Of a stretch of 64,000 nt of DNA, positions 33,255 to 41,846 are shown one piece after another (the stretch's first letter is position 1; every line of letters starts with the position of its first letter). The stretch comes from Phycicoccus sp. Soil802 (GTDB taxonomy: Bacteria; Actinomycetota; Actinomycetes; Actinomycetales; Dermatophilaceae), in assembly GCF_001429605.1 (NCBI RefSeq), contig NZ_LMSS01000006.1:163180-227179 (forward strand), given 5' to 3'. The translations under genes were made by a program, and so were the position numbers. The notes beneath the pieces are model-generated. The model searched no databases. It saw only the letters and a program-made list of their open reading frames with translations, and was not told where the DNA came from.

Positions 33255-35582
33255 ATGGCTGACCAGCACCGTTCCGCCGGGGATCCCGAGACCGCTCCCG
33301 ACGCCCTGAGCGTCGTCGACCCGACCGGTGCGGTCGACGCCCACGAGCCCAAGCAGTGGGCGGCCGGGCTGCCGGCCGTGGCCAACTCCTTCCGCCACGG
33401 CATCGAGCAGATGGGGCTGCCGCGCACCGCGCGCGTCTTCGGCCGGCTCAACCAGGACCACGGCTTCGACTGCCCGTCCTGTGCGTGGCCCGACCCGGAG
33501 GCCGGCCACCGCCACGTCGCGGAGTTCTGCGAGTCCGGGGCCAAGGCGGTCGCGTGGGAGGCCACCAAGCGACGGGTCGACCGCGACTTCTTCGCCAAGC
33601 ACTCGGTGGCCGACCTCGACGAGCAGAGCGAGTGGTGGCTCGGACAGCAGGGTCGGCTCACCGAGCCGATGCACCTGCGCGCCGGCGGGACCCACTACGA
33701 GCCGGTGTCCTGGGACGAGGCGAACTCGATCATGGCCCGCCACCTGCGCGCCCTGCCGTCCCCCGACGACGCCGTCTTCTACACCTCCGGGCGCACCAGC
33801 AACGAGGCCGCGTTCCTCTACCAGCTGATGGTCCGGGCCTACGGCACCAACAACCTGCCCGACTGCTCCAACATGTGCCACGAGTCCTCCGGCACCGCGA
33901 TGAGCGAGCAGATCGGCATCGGCAAGGGCGCGGTGACGCTCGAGTCGCTGGAGCAGGCCGAGCTGATCGTCATCGCCGGGCAGAACCCCGGCACGAACGC
34001 CCCGCGCATGCTGACCCACCTGGAGCGGGCGAAGGAGAACGGCGCGGTCATCGTGGCCGTCAACCCGCTGCCCGAGGCCGGGCTGATCCGGTTCAAGAAC
34101 CCCCAGACCCCGCGCGGCCTGGTCGGCGCGGGCACCGCGCTCGCCGACGACCACCTGCAGATCCGCCTCGGCGGTGACCACGCGCTGTTCCGCGCCGTGG
34201 GTCACCTGCTGGTCGCAGCCGAGGAGGCGGCCCCCGGCACCGTCGTCGACCGCGCCTTCGTCGAGGCCCACACGGCGGGCTACGACGCGTACGTCGATGC
34301 GGTGCGCGAGGTCGACTGGGACGCAACGGAGCTCGCGACCGGGCTCCAGCGCCCGGAGATCGAGGCGCTGGCCCGGCGCTTCACCGAGTCGAAGGCCACC
34401 GTGGTCTGCTGGGCGATGGGCCTGACCCAGCACGTGCACGCCGTCATGACGATCCAGGAGATCGTCAACGTCCTGCTGCTCCAGGGCAACATCGGCAAGG
34501 ATGGCGCGGGACCGTGCCCGGTCCGCGGCCACTCGAACGTGCAGGGCGACCGCACGATGGGGATCTGGGAGCAGATGCCCCAGTCGTTCCTCGACGCGCT
34601 CGGGGCCGAGTTCGGCTTCACCCCTCCGACCGGGCACGGCGTCGATGCGACGGCCACGGTCCAGCGGCTGCGCGACAAGTCGGTGCGGGTGTTCTTCGGC
34701 ATGGGCGGCAACTTCGCGATGGCCACGCCCGACACCCCGGTCGTCCACGCGGGCCTGCGCGCCTGCGACCTGACGGTGCACGTCTCCACCAAGCTGAACC
34801 GCTCGCACACCGTCACCGGCACCGAGGCGCTGATCCTGCCGTGCCTGGGCCGCACCGACCGCGACTCGACCCCCAAGGGTGACCAGGGCGTCACGGTCGA
34901 GGACTCCCAGGGACAGGTGCACCTCTCGCGAGGGCGGCTCGACCCGCCCTCGGAGCACTGCCGGTCCGAGGTGGCGATCGTCGCCGGCCTCGCCCACCGC
35001 ATCGTGCCCGGCGTCGGGACGATCGACTGGCGGGCCCTCGGCGAGGACAACGACCTCGTCCGCGACCACATCTCGCGCGTCGTCCCGAACTTCGCCGACT
35101 ACAACGACCGGGTCCGCGAGCCGGGCGGGTTCCTGCTCCCCCACAAGCCGCGCGACCTGCGTGAGTTCGACACCCCGAGCGGCAAGGCGGAGTTCCTCGC
35201 CGGGAGCGTCTCCCTGCTCGAGGTCCCCGAGGGGCGGCTCCTGCTGCAGACGATCCGCAGCCACGACCAGTTCAACACCACGATCTACGGCCACGCCGAC
35301 CGCTACCGCGGCATCTCCGGCAACCGCCGGGTCGTGCTGGTGAACCCCGACGACCTGCACCGGCTGGGGTTCCACGCGGGTCAGGTGGTCGACGTGGTGA
35401 GCGAGTTCGAAGGCGTCGACCGGCGGGCCGAGGGCTTCACCCTCGTCGCCTACCCCACGGCGGCCGACTGTGCCGCCGCCTACTACCCGGAGACCAACGT
35501 GCTCATGTCGGCCGACCACGTCGCGCTGCGCTCCAACACCCCGGTGGCCAAGGCACTGGTCGTCCGGTTCGAGGCCCGCTAG
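33255..35582 (+). CDS. FdhF/YdeP family molybdopterin oxidoreductase
   Basis: 775 aa from the ATG at 33255 (the frame is open earlier but unconserved). The N-terminal FDCPSCAWPDP is the YdeP-type Cys pair. It is followed by VAWEATKRRVDRDFF, AVFYTSGRTSNEAAFLYQL and PDCSNMCHESSG (molybdopterin-guanine dinucleotide domain) and GHSNVQGDRTMGI. The C-terminal domain ends with the MGD-binding beta-barrel (QFNTTIYGHADRYRG). Residues normally binding a 4Fe-4S cluster are partial, as usual in YdeP. The physiological substrate is unknown; E. coli YdeP affects acid resistance. The chaperone fdhD lies 2 kb on. The stop overlaps that of the convergent gene. Confidence 0.92.
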   Translation: MADQHRSAGDPETAPDALSVVDPTGAVDAHEPKQWAAGLPAVANSFRHGIEQMGLPRTARVFGRLNQDHGFDCPSCAWPDPEAGHRHVAEFCESGAKAVAWEATKRRVDRDFFAKHSVADLDEQSEWWLGQQGRLTEPMHLRAGGTHYEPVSWDEANSIMARHLRALPSPDDAVFYTSGRTSNEAAFLYQLMVRAYGTNNLPDCSNMCHESSGTAMSEQIGIGKGAVTLESLEQAELIVIAGQNPGTNAPRMLTHLERAKENGAVIVAVNPLPEAGLIRFKNPQTPRGLVGAGTALADDHLQIRLGGDHALFRAVGHLLVAAEEAAPGTVVDRAFVEAHTAGYDAYVDAVREVDWDATELATGLQRPEIEALARRFTESKATVVCWAMGLTQHVHAVMTIQEIVNVLLLQGNIGKDGAGPCPVRGHSNVQGDRTMGIWEQMPQSFLDALGAEFGFTPPTGHGVDATATVQRLRDKSVRVFFGMGGNFAMATPDTPVVHAGLRACDLTVHVSTKLNRSHTVTGTEALILPCLGRTDRDSTPKGDQGVTVEDSQGQVHLSRGRLDPPSEHCRSEVAIVAGLAHRIVPGVGTIDWRALGEDNDLVRDHISRVVPNFADYNDRVREPGGFLLPHKPRDLREFDTPSGKAEFLAGSVSLLEVPEGRLLLQTIRSHDQFNTTIYGHADRYRGISGNRRVVLVNPDDLHRLGFHAGQVVDVVSEFEGVDRRAEGFTLVAYPTAADCAAAYYPETNVLMSADHVALRSNTPVAKALVVRFEAR

Positions 35583-37033
35583 GCCCGCTGCCGGGCGCGG
35601 CTTGAGCGCACCACCTGCTCGTTGAGCAGCCGGACCGCGTCGGTCTCGTCCAGGTGGGCGACCGCCGGTGACACCGGACCGACCGTGGAGACGAGGCGGA
35701 CGGTGGCCACGCCCCTGCGCCGTTGCACCGGCCCCTGCTCGAGCTTCAGCGACTGGATCCGGGCGTGCGGCACGAACTGCGCCGCGCGGTACCACGCGCC
35801 GCGGCGGGTCAGCAGGCCGTCGGGCAGCACGGCATACCCCTGGCGGCCCCAGCTGAGGGGGTCGAGGCGGCGAGCCCGCGCGGTCGAGGTGACGAAGCCG
35901 TGCGCCGTGCCGGCCCCTTCCAGCGCAGCCAGGGCCGCATCGCGAGGTATGCCGGGGTGCACCAGCGTGAGCACGCGCAGGGCCTCCTCACGGTTGCCCA
36001 CCGGCATGAGGACGGTCTGGGTCTCGGCGTCACCGGTGCCCGCGCCGGCGACGTTGACCTGGATGCGCCACCAGCCGGTGAGCCGCCAGGGCAGCGACTG
36101 GCTGACCTCGACCGCCTGGATGCGGTGGATCGGCACGGTCGTCGTGCGCAGGTCGGTCAGGCCGTGCCGGATCCGGAGCCGGTCGCCCTGGTGCACGAGC
36201 TCGAAGTTGCACTCCTGGGTGAGCCGCTTGAGGTGGGCGCTGCCGATCGCCAGCGTCATCGGCCCGAGCCAGGCCACCATCTCCGGCACCCCGAGCGCCA
36301 CCGAGACCACCAGCGCGGGCACGGCGACCACGATGGCCAGGCCGGGACCGCTGTAGAGGACCGACTGGAGGATGCGCGAGTTGGGGATGGCCAGGACCCG
36401 GTCGCCGACGGGGGCGGGTGCCGGCAGGTCGGCGTAGTCCGCCTCGGTGAGGCCCGACGCGTCGGCGCGGACGTGGCCCGCGTCCTCGTCGGCGGCCGAA
36501 GCCCACGCGCCGGCCGCCTCGTCGCTGCGACCGGCCAGCGCCATCAGCTGCTCGCGCACCTGCTGGGCCTGCGCGTCGGTGAGGAACGAGAGCTTGAGGT
36601 GGGAGTCCTTGCCACCCGCCGACTGGACCACGACCTCGGACAGCCCGGTCAGGCGGGCGAGCAGTGGACGCCCGAGGTCGACGGCCTGGATCCGGTCGAA
36701 CCGGACCTGTCGGTGCTGCCGGAAGAGGACGCCGGTGCGCAGCTCGATCAGCGTGTCAGCGACCCGGAACCGCGAGAACCGCCACGACACCCATGCCCCC
36801 GCGATGATGGCGAGCAGGACCACGACGACCCCGAGGGCCGCGAGTCCGAGGTGCCCCTGGGTGGGGTCGTCGCGATCGGCGCCGAACAACGAGTCCGCCT
36901 GCTGCGACACGATGTACGCCAGCACCGCCAGGAAGGCGATCCCACCCTTGAGCAAGGGCGAGAGCGGGTGCAGGTGGCGCCACTCCCCGGCGTCGTCGCC
37001 GGGTCCAGCCGCTCCGGGGGCCGCGGTGCTCAC
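35579..37033 (-). CDS. PH-domain (YdbT/DUF304) membrane protein, larger subunit
   Basis: 484 aa from the GTG at 37033, which overlaps the stop of the upstream gene (GTGA). The long open frame beyond it is spurious. Two or three bacterial PH (bPH2) modules are separated by pairs of membrane helices: IAFLAVLAYIVSQQA with GVVVVLLAIIAGAWVSW, and later LAIVVAVPALVVSVALG. LRTGVLFRQHRQVRFDRIQA, LRTTTVPIHRIQAVEVSQSL and FVPHARIQSLKLEQGPVQRR are the recurring RIQ-containing strands of the modules. It matches the YdbS/YdbT pair of Bacillus, implicated in resistance to class I bacteriocins. Confidence 0.9.
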   Translation of the reverse strand: MSTAAPGAAGPGDDAGEWRHLHPLSPLLKGGIAFLAVLAYIVSQQADSLFGADRDDPTQGHLGLAALGVVVVLLAIIAGAWVSWRFSRFRVADTLIELRTGVLFRQHRQVRFDRIQAVDLGRPLLARLTGLSEVVVQSAGGKDSHLKLSFLTDAQAQQVREQLMALAGRSDEAAGAWASAADEDAGHVRADASGLTEADYADLPAPAPVGDRVLAIPNSRILQSVLYSGPGLAIVVAVPALVVSVALGVPEMVAWLGPMTLAIGSAHLKRLTQECNFELVHQGDRLRIRHGLTDLRTTTVPIHRIQAVEVSQSLPWRLTGWWRIQVNVAGAGTGDAETQTVLMPVGNREEALRVLTLVHPGIPRDAALAALEGAGTAHGFVTSTARARRLDPLSWGRQGYAVLPDGLLTRRGAWYRAAQFVPHARIQSLKLEQGPVQRRRGVATVRLVSTVGPVSPAVAHLDETDAVRLLNEQVVRSSRARQRA

Positions 37034-37551
37034 AGACCGGCTCGCTGCGACTCGCCTCGGGCGGCGAGCCGCTCGCGCAGCGCCTCGGCCTCGGCTGTGG
37101 GCAGCCCCGGGATCTGGCCACCGCTCTGGGGCGAGGCGGTGTGCAGCTCGACCGTCGCCATGTCGAACCGGCGCTCCAGCGGACCGGACTGCACGTCGAC
37201 GAACTGGAGCCGGCCGTACGGGACGCTGACCAGGGTGCGGAACATCCGGCCGCGCCGGACCACCAGCTCCTCGGCCCCTTCGGCCCACGTGATCGCCGGG
37301 ACCTGTCGACGGATCAGCCAGGCGCCGAAGGCGAGCGCGGCCGCGACGACGAGGGCGCCGACCCAGAAGCCCTCCCACACGAAGGCTGCCAGTCCCAGCA
37401 GCACCAGCAGGAGCGGCACCAGGAACACGGAGAGGACGAGCAGCCGGGCCGTGGCGAGCTTGGGTGACACCGGCCGCCACGGCATGCCGACGTCGCCGAA
37501 GAGGCGCACCTCGGTCGGGGACGGGGGCTGGTCCTGCGGGGCGTCGCTCAC
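37030..37551 (-). CDS. PH-domain (YdbS/DUF304) membrane protein, smaller subunit
   Basis: 173 aa. Two adjacent membrane helices (residues about 33-75, LLVLSVFLVPLLLVLLGLAA and VGALVVAAALAFGAWL) precede one bPH2 domain with LVVRRGRMFRTLVSVPYGRL, QFVDVQSGPLERRF and TASPQSGGQIPGLP, the canonical pattern of YdbS. Forms a unit with the larger protein that starts at its stop codon. It faces fdhD divergently with 62 bp between the starts. Confidence 0.9.
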   Translation of the reverse strand: MSDAPQDQPPSPTEVRLFGDVGMPWRPVSPKLATARLLVLSVFLVPLLLVLLGLAAFVWEGFWVGALVVAAALAFGAWLIRRQVPAITWAEGAEELVVRRGRMFRTLVSVPYGRLQFVDVQSGPLERRFDMATVELHTASPQSGGQIPGLPTAEAEALRERLAARGESQRAGL

Positions 37552-37613
37552 CCCTCCAACTTATCCGGCGACCCCGCACACCCGGCAGGCACCGCGCGGC
37601 ATACATTGCAGGC

Positions 37614-38450
37614 GTGGGACGGGTGACGAGGCGGACGCCAGCGGTCAGGGTCGAGGTGACCCCGGAGGGCGTGCGCAGCACCACCCGCCCGGACACGCTC
37701 GCCGTCGAGGAGCCGCTGGAGATCCGGGTGGGTGGAACGTCGGTCACCGTGACGATGCGCACCCCCGGTGACGACTTCGACCTGGCGCTGGGCAACCTGC
37801 TCACCGAGGGAGTCCTGCGCCGGGGCGACGACGTGGCCCAGCTGATGCACTGCCTCGACGAGGACGAGTCCGGCTCCCCCACCTACAACGTCGTCGACGT
37901 CACGCTGGCCCCCGGGGTCGTGCCCGACCTCGAGCGGAGCGCCCGGTCCGGCTACCAGAGCAGCGCCTGCGGCGTCTGCGGCAAGACCAGCATCGACGCC
38001 ATCACCGCGACCGGCCAGTATGCGGTGGCCGACGATCCCGTCGTCCTCTCACCGGTCGTGGTCGCCGGGCTGCCCGACCGGATGCGGGCCAGCCAGAAGG
38101 TCTTCGACCGGACCGGCGGGTTGCATGCCGCCGGGATCTTCACCGCCGACGGCGAGCCGCTGGTCGTCCGCGAGGACGTGGGCCGGCACAACGCCGTCGA
38201 CAAGGTGGTGGGCTGGGCGGCGCGCGAAGGGCGGCTGCCGCTGTCCGGACACGTGCTGGTGGTCAGCGGCCGGGCCAGCTTCGAGCTGGTGCAGAAGGCG
38301 GTCATGGCCGGCCTGCCCGCACTCGTCGCGGTGTCCGCGCCGTCGTCGCTGGCGGCCGAGCTCGCGGAGCACAGCGGGCTGACGCTGGTGGGCTTCGCCC
38401 GACCGCCACGGCTGACCGTCTACGCCGGCGCCCACCGGCTGGGCCTCTGA
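37614..38450 (+). CDS. fdhD: Formate dehydrogenase accessory sulfurtransferase FdhD
   Basis: 278 aa from GTG at 37614. FdhD transfers sulfur from a cysteine desulfurase to the Mo-bis-MGD cofactor of formate dehydrogenase-type enzymes. C119-x-x-C122 in SACGVCGKTS is the persulfide-carrying pair, preceded by TPGDDFDLALGNLLTEGV and followed by TGGLHAAGIF and VREDVGRHNAVDKVVG, all family signatures. It probably serves the FdhF/YdeP homologue at 33255. The C-terminal codons lie in an 18-bp direct repeat that continues past the stop. Confidence 0.95.
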   Translation: MGRVTRRTPAVRVEVTPEGVRSTTRPDTLAVEEPLEIRVGGTSVTVTMRTPGDDFDLALGNLLTEGVLRRGDDVAQLMHCLDEDESGSPTYNVVDVTLAPGVVPDLERSARSGYQSSACGVCGKTSIDAITATGQYAVADDPVVLSPVVVAGLPDRMRASQKVFDRTGGLHAAGIFTADGEPLVVREDVGRHNAVDKVVGWAAREGRLPLSGHVLVVSGRASFELVQKAVMAGLPALVAVSAPSSLAAELAEHSGLTLVGFARPPRLTVYAGAHRLGL

Positions 38451-38468
38451 GCGCCCACCGGCTGGGCC
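38428..38468. repeat. 18-bp direct repeat spanning the fdhD stop
   Basis: GCGCCCACCGGCTGGGCC at 38428-38445 and again at 38451-38468, on either side of the stop codon. Probably a small slippage duplication. Confidence 0.8.
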
Positions 38469-38474
38469 CCCAGG

Positions 38475-39287
38475 TCAGGCGCCGGTGTCCTCGAGGCCCT
38501 CCGGGGCGAGGTCGACGACGTCGACGACGACCACCTCGACGCCTGCGGCCTCGAAGGGGCGGAGCTGCTCCGGCGTCGCGGAGTCGTCCGTCACGAGCGT
38601 CCAGCGGGCCGGCATCACCGCCCAGGCGTGGAACGGCGCCACGCCGAGCTTGGCCCCGTGGGCCAGGACGTAGACGTGGTCGGCGCGGCTCATCATGAGC
38701 TCCTTGAGCCTGGTCTGCTCGAGGTCCTTCTCGCAGATCCCGCGGTCGGCGCGCACACCGTCGGCGCCGATGAAGGCCCGGTCGAACGTCATCCGCTCGA
38801 GTGCCGCCTCGGTGACGGGTCCGACGAAGCTCTGGCTCACGGTCCGCAGCCGTCCGCCGAGCAGGATCACCTCGATGCCCTCGGCCTCAGTGAGGGCCTC
38901 GAGCGAGGTCAGGCCGATGGTCGCCACGGACAGGCCGCGGAAGTCCTTGAGCTCGGCGGCGAGCGCGGCATTGGTCGACCCGCCGTCGAGGACGACGTTC
39001 TCGCCGGGGACCACCTGCGTCGCGGCCCAGGCCGCGATGGCCTGCTTCGCCTCGTGCGCCTCGCCCAGCCGCTGGCGCAGCGACGCCTCCGGGTGCGGCT
39101 CGAGGCTGAGCGCGCCGCCGTAGGTACGGGCGAGCTTGCCCTGGGCCGTGAGCAGCGCCAGGTCGCGACGGATCGTGGACGCGGTCACGCCGAACCGGGC
39201 CGAGAGCTCCTCGACGCTGGTCAGCCCGTGGGACGCCGCGAGCCGGGCGATCTCGTTGCGGCGGTGCTCAGACCTCAACCGTGCCAT
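38475..39287 (-). CDS. DeoR/GlpR family transcriptional repressor of the acid-sugar cluster
   Basis: 270 aa. The N-terminal DeoR helix-turn-helix (residues about 5-57) has SVEELSARFGVTASTIRRDL and the family TYGGA motif. The C-terminal DeoR effector domain starts near 75 and shows VLDGGSTNAALAAEL, VEVILLGGRLRT and FVGPVTEAAL, with AFIGADGVRADRGI. These proteins sense a sugar phosphate. It lies last in a leftward set with the PdxA2-like dehydrogenase and the DUF1537 kinase, so the likely inducer is a phosphorylated acid sugar made by that kinase. Thirty bases separate it from the dehydrogenase. Confidence 0.92.
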   Translation of the reverse strand: MARLRSEHRRNEIARLAASHGLTSVEELSARFGVTASTIRRDLALLTAQGKLARTYGGALSLEPHPEASLRQRLGEAHEAKQAIAAWAATQVVPGENVVLDGGSTNAALAAELKDFRGLSVATIGLTSLEALTEAEGIEVILLGGRLRTVSQSFVGPVTEAALERMTFDRAFIGADGVRADRGICEKDLEQTRLKELMMSRADHVYVLAHGAKLGVAPFHAWAVMPARWTLVTDDSATPEQLRPFEAAGVEVVVVDVVDLAPEGLEDTGA

Positions 39288-39317
39288 CAGGGGCGCACAC
39301 TATCCGACTTCGTCACG

Positions 39318-40340
39318 TCATCGGGCGAGTTCAGGGGTGGGCGTCGTGGGCGTCGGGGCCATCTCGGCGGCGAGTCGCATCGCCTCGACCATCGACCGGT
39401 GGTCGGCGATGCCCTTGCCGGCGATGTCGAACGCCGTGCCGTGGTCGACCGAGGTGCGGATCACCGGCAGGCCGACCGTGATGTTGACACCGGCCTCCAG
39501 GCCGAGGATCTTCACCGGTCCGTGCCCCTGGTCGTGGTACATCGCGACGACCAGGTCGTAGTCGCCCCGACCGGCGAGGAAGAAGAGGGTGTCCGCGGGG
39601 AGCGGCCCCACGACGTCGATGCCGTCGGCCTGCGCCGCCAGGACACCCGGGGCGATCTTGTCCTCCTCCTCGCCGCGCCCGAACAGGCCGCCCTCACCGG
39701 CGTGGGGGTTGATCCCGCACACGCCGATCTTGGGGTTGCTGACGCCCGCGTCCACGAGCGCGCCGTGGCCGCGACGGATGGTGCGCTCGACGAGGCCGGG
39801 CTCGATGCGGTCGACCGCGTCGATGAGCCCGATGTGGGTGGTGACGTGGATGACGCGCACTCGCGGCGTGGCCAGCATCATCGAGACCTCCTCGGTGCCG
39901 GTCAGCTTGGCCAGCAGCTCGGTGTGCCCCGGGAAGATGTGGCCCCCGGCGTGGAGCGCCTCCTTGTTGAGGGGTGCGGTGCAGATGGCCTGCACCTCGT
40001 GGGCCATCGCGAGCTCGGACGCCACGCGCACATAGTGGTAGGCCGCGTCACCCGCGACGGCGGACAGCTCACCGAACGGCAGGTCCTCGGGGATCAGGCC
40101 CAGGTCGATGACGTTGATCCGGCCGGGGACGAACTCGCACTCGGACACGTCGGCGACCGTGACGATGTCGGGCTCGAGCCCGACGAGCTCGGCCGCGCGA
40201 CGCAGCCGGGCGGCGTCACCCACGACGACGGAGTTCGACCGACCCGCGCACTCGGGGTCGAGCAGGGCACGCACGATCACCTCAGGGCCGATGCCGGCGG
40301 CATCCCCCATCGTCACGGCAATACGGGGCAGGGCGGTCAT
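39318..40340 (-). CDS. PdxA2-like acid-sugar-4-phosphate dehydrogenase
   Basis: 340 aa of the PdxA family. Start ITMGDAAGIGPE-like (VTMGDAAGIGPE at 10-20). The metal His residues are in FPGHTE (H139), NPHAGEGG (211-218) and MYHDQGH (267-273). True PdxA acts on 4-hydroxythreonine phosphate in vitamin B6 synthesis. Homologues next to DUF1537 kinases, here immediately downstream, are PdxA2 enzymes that oxidise and decarboxylate D-threonate-4-phosphate or a relative to dihydroxyacetone phosphate. No other pdx genes are near, so the catabolic role is preferred. Confidence 0.9.
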   Translation of the reverse strand: MTALPRIAVTMGDAAGIGPEVIVRALLDPECAGRSNSVVVGDAARLRRAAELVGLEPDIVTVADVSECEFVPGRINVIDLGLIPEDLPFGELSAVAGDAAYHYVRVASELAMAHEVQAICTAPLNKEALHAGGHIFPGHTELLAKLTGTEEVSMMLATPRVRVIHVTTHIGLIDAVDRIEPGLVERTIRRGHGALVDAGVSNPKIGVCGINPHAGEGGLFGRGEEEDKIAPGVLAAQADGIDVVGPLPADTLFFLAGRGDYDLVVAMYHDQGHGPVKILGLEAGVNITVGLPVIRTSVDHGTAFDIAGKGIADHRSMVEAMRLAAEMAPTPTTPTPELAR

Positions 40341-40371
40341 CGTGGCTCCTAGGTCAGGTGTGCGGTCGAGA

Positions 40372-41616
40372 TCAGTGGAGGTGGGTCTGGTGCGGATCGG
40401 TCTGGGGTGAGGCGGCCTGGGTGGCGAACGGCGCCAGCGCCTCGCGCAGCGACGACGTGGACGCCCCGTGGCTCCCGGGCCTGGTGACCACGACCAGACC
40501 GTCGGGTGTTCGTGACGTCACGGCCGCCGCGTGGGTCGAGAGAGGCGTGAGCGTCCGCACGCCGAGGGAGTCGAGGACGGCGCGGGCGGTCTCTCCGCCG
40601 GTCGCCAGCAGGACCGTGGCCCGCGCCGTCGCGGGCGCGGCCGCCGCGGCCAGGGCCGCGCTGAGGCCTCGAGCGGACCGCGGGTCCACGGTGACGGCCT
40701 GGTCGAGGCTGAGCACGAGCCCCGTGGTGGTCAGCGCCTCGGCGACCAGTCCGACCGCCTCCTCGGGCGACTCGAGGAGCCGGTGCGGGTCCAGCGTCAC
40801 GACCGTGAGCCCCAGGTCGGCCAGCGCGGCCACCTGCTCCGTGATCCCCGGCGCCGCGGAACCGACGACGGCGACGACCACGTGGTCAGCCGTGGTGTCG
40901 GCCACGGGCTCGGGGGCCGGGTCCGGCTCGAGCTGCCGGGCGTCTGCGGCGACGAGCGCGGCCGAGCCCACGAGCAGGGCGTTCCGCAGCACCGTGGCGC
41001 CAGCCACGACGGCGTCGAGGTCGGCGTCGGTCTCCGCGTCACAGACGGCTGATGCGCCGGCGGCTTCGACCGCGGCCAGCGCGGCGCGGAGACGCGCGCG
41101 GTCGCGCACGACCTCCAACGGGACCAGGACGTGGTCGAGACCGGGCAGCGCGTCGGCGACCGTCGCGGGAGCCGGGCCCTCCTCCGCATCCCAGAGGTTC
41201 GTGGCGGTCAGCGGGGAGCCGTCGACCAGCGGGACGCCGCCCACGACGGTGCGCTGCGCCGTCGGCAGGGCGGTGGCCACGACGACCGTGGCGTCGAGCG
41301 CCGACGCCAGGCCTCGTACCTCGGCAGCCAGGTTGCCGCGCAGGAGTGAGTCGACCTTCTTGACCACGCGAGTGGTCGGCGACGCGCCCACGAGCTGCGC
41401 GGCATACCGGGCCACGAGGGCGCCCGCCACGGCGGGGGCGGCGTGCCGGGTGTCCGAGTCGAGGACGACGACCCGCGGGCTCTCGTCGCCACGGTCCGCG
41501 GCGTCGAAGTCGTCCCGCGCAAGCTGCACCGTGATGCGCGTTGTGCGCAGGAGGAAGGTAGCTGCGGACTCGGCAGCTCCGGAGAGATCGTCGGCGACGA
41601 CCAGCCGTTCGAGCAC
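40372..41616 (-). CDS. Four-carbon acid sugar kinase (DUF1537)
   Basis: 414 aa from the GTG at 41616, with AAGGAGG five bases before it. The open frame begins 27 bp further up without a site. RLVVADDLSGAAE opens the N-terminal substrate domain (ADDxTGA motif), VVKKVDSLLRGNLAAEVRGL is the family KxDSTLRG signature, and the C-terminal ATP domain shows LLATGGETARAVLDSLGV and VTRPGSHGAS. It phosphorylates a C4 acid sugar such as D-threonate, L-threonate or D-erythronate. It pairs with the adjacent PdxA2. Transcribed away from the importer operon, with 230 bp between the starts. Confidence 0.93.
   Translation of the reverse strand: MLERLVVADDLSGAAESAATFLLRTTRITVQLARDDFDAADRGDESPRVVVLDSDTRHAAPAVAGALVARYAAQLVGASPTTRVVKKVDSLLRGNLAAEVRGLASALDATVVVATALPTAQRTVVGGVPLVDGSPLTATNLWDAEEGPAPATVADALPGLDHVLVPLEVVRDRARLRAALAAVEAAGASAVCDAETDADLDAVVAGATVLRNALLVGSAALVAADARQLEPDPAPEPVADTTADHVVVAVVGSAAPGITEQVAALADLGLTVVTLDPHRLLESPEEAVGLVAEALTTTGLVLSLDQAVTVDPRSARGLSAALAAAAAPATARATVLLATGGETARAVLDSLGVRTLTPLSTHAAAVTSRTPDGLVVVTRPGSHGASTSSLREALAPFATQAASPQTDPHQTHLH
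41535..41549. promoter_or_regulatory. Candidate operator half of a pair (inside the kinase 5' end)
   Basis: TGCGCGTTGTGCGCA, which is the exact reverse complement of the 15 bases at 41757-41771. It lies about 70 bp inside the kinase coding sequence. The paired position on both sides of the divergent promoters is what an operator pair for a looping repressor would show. Confidence 0.5.
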
Positions 41617-41651
41617 CGTGACCTCCTTCGGACTGTCGCGCAATCTCTATG

Positions 41652-41675
41652 TACAGCAACATCTTTGATGCTGTA
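41652..41675. promoter_or_regulatory. Inverted repeat TACAGCA-N10-TGCTGTA in the divergent promoter
   Basis: Seven-bp arms at 41652-41658 and 41669-41675 in an AT-richer stretch (CAATCTCTATG...). It sits upstream of the kinase start, in the middle of the 230-bp divergent intergenic region 41617-41846. Could be a regulator site, or contain the leftward -10/-35 region. Confidence 0.45.
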
Positions 41676-41755
41676 GGCGGGCCTCTCGATGCTGCCTGGA
41701 ACCACACTGGGCGGTCGACTGGAGGAGAATTCCGACGCGAATGACGCTACAGGTA

Positions 41756-41772
41756 TTGCGCACAACGCGCAA
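41756..41772. promoter_or_regulatory. Candidate operator TTGCGC-ACAAC-GCGCAA
   Basis: A perfect six-bp dyad with a five-base spacer, 75 bp upstream of the importer start. The central 15 bases recur in reverse orientation at 41535-41549. A half-site CGCGCAA also occurs at 41637-41643. Best candidate for the DeoR regulator binding site. Confidence 0.5.
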
Positions 41773-41846
41773 CTGTGCCAGTGTTTGGAACGCGAAACAC
41801 GGCGCCCGTCGTCAGGGCCGCTCACAGACTTCAAGGAGGAAGTTCG

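Noticed and set aside
33099-35795. 898-residue leftward open frame opposite the molybdoenzyme
   Set aside because: Shadow of the YdeP-type gene; composition is typical of GC-rich antisense frames and no motif is present.
38475-40372. PdxA as a vitamin B6 biosynthesis gene
   Set aside because: No pdxJ or other B6 genes nearby, and actinobacteria generally make PLP by PdxS/PdxT. The adjacent DUF1537 kinase points to the PdxA2 catabolic branch.
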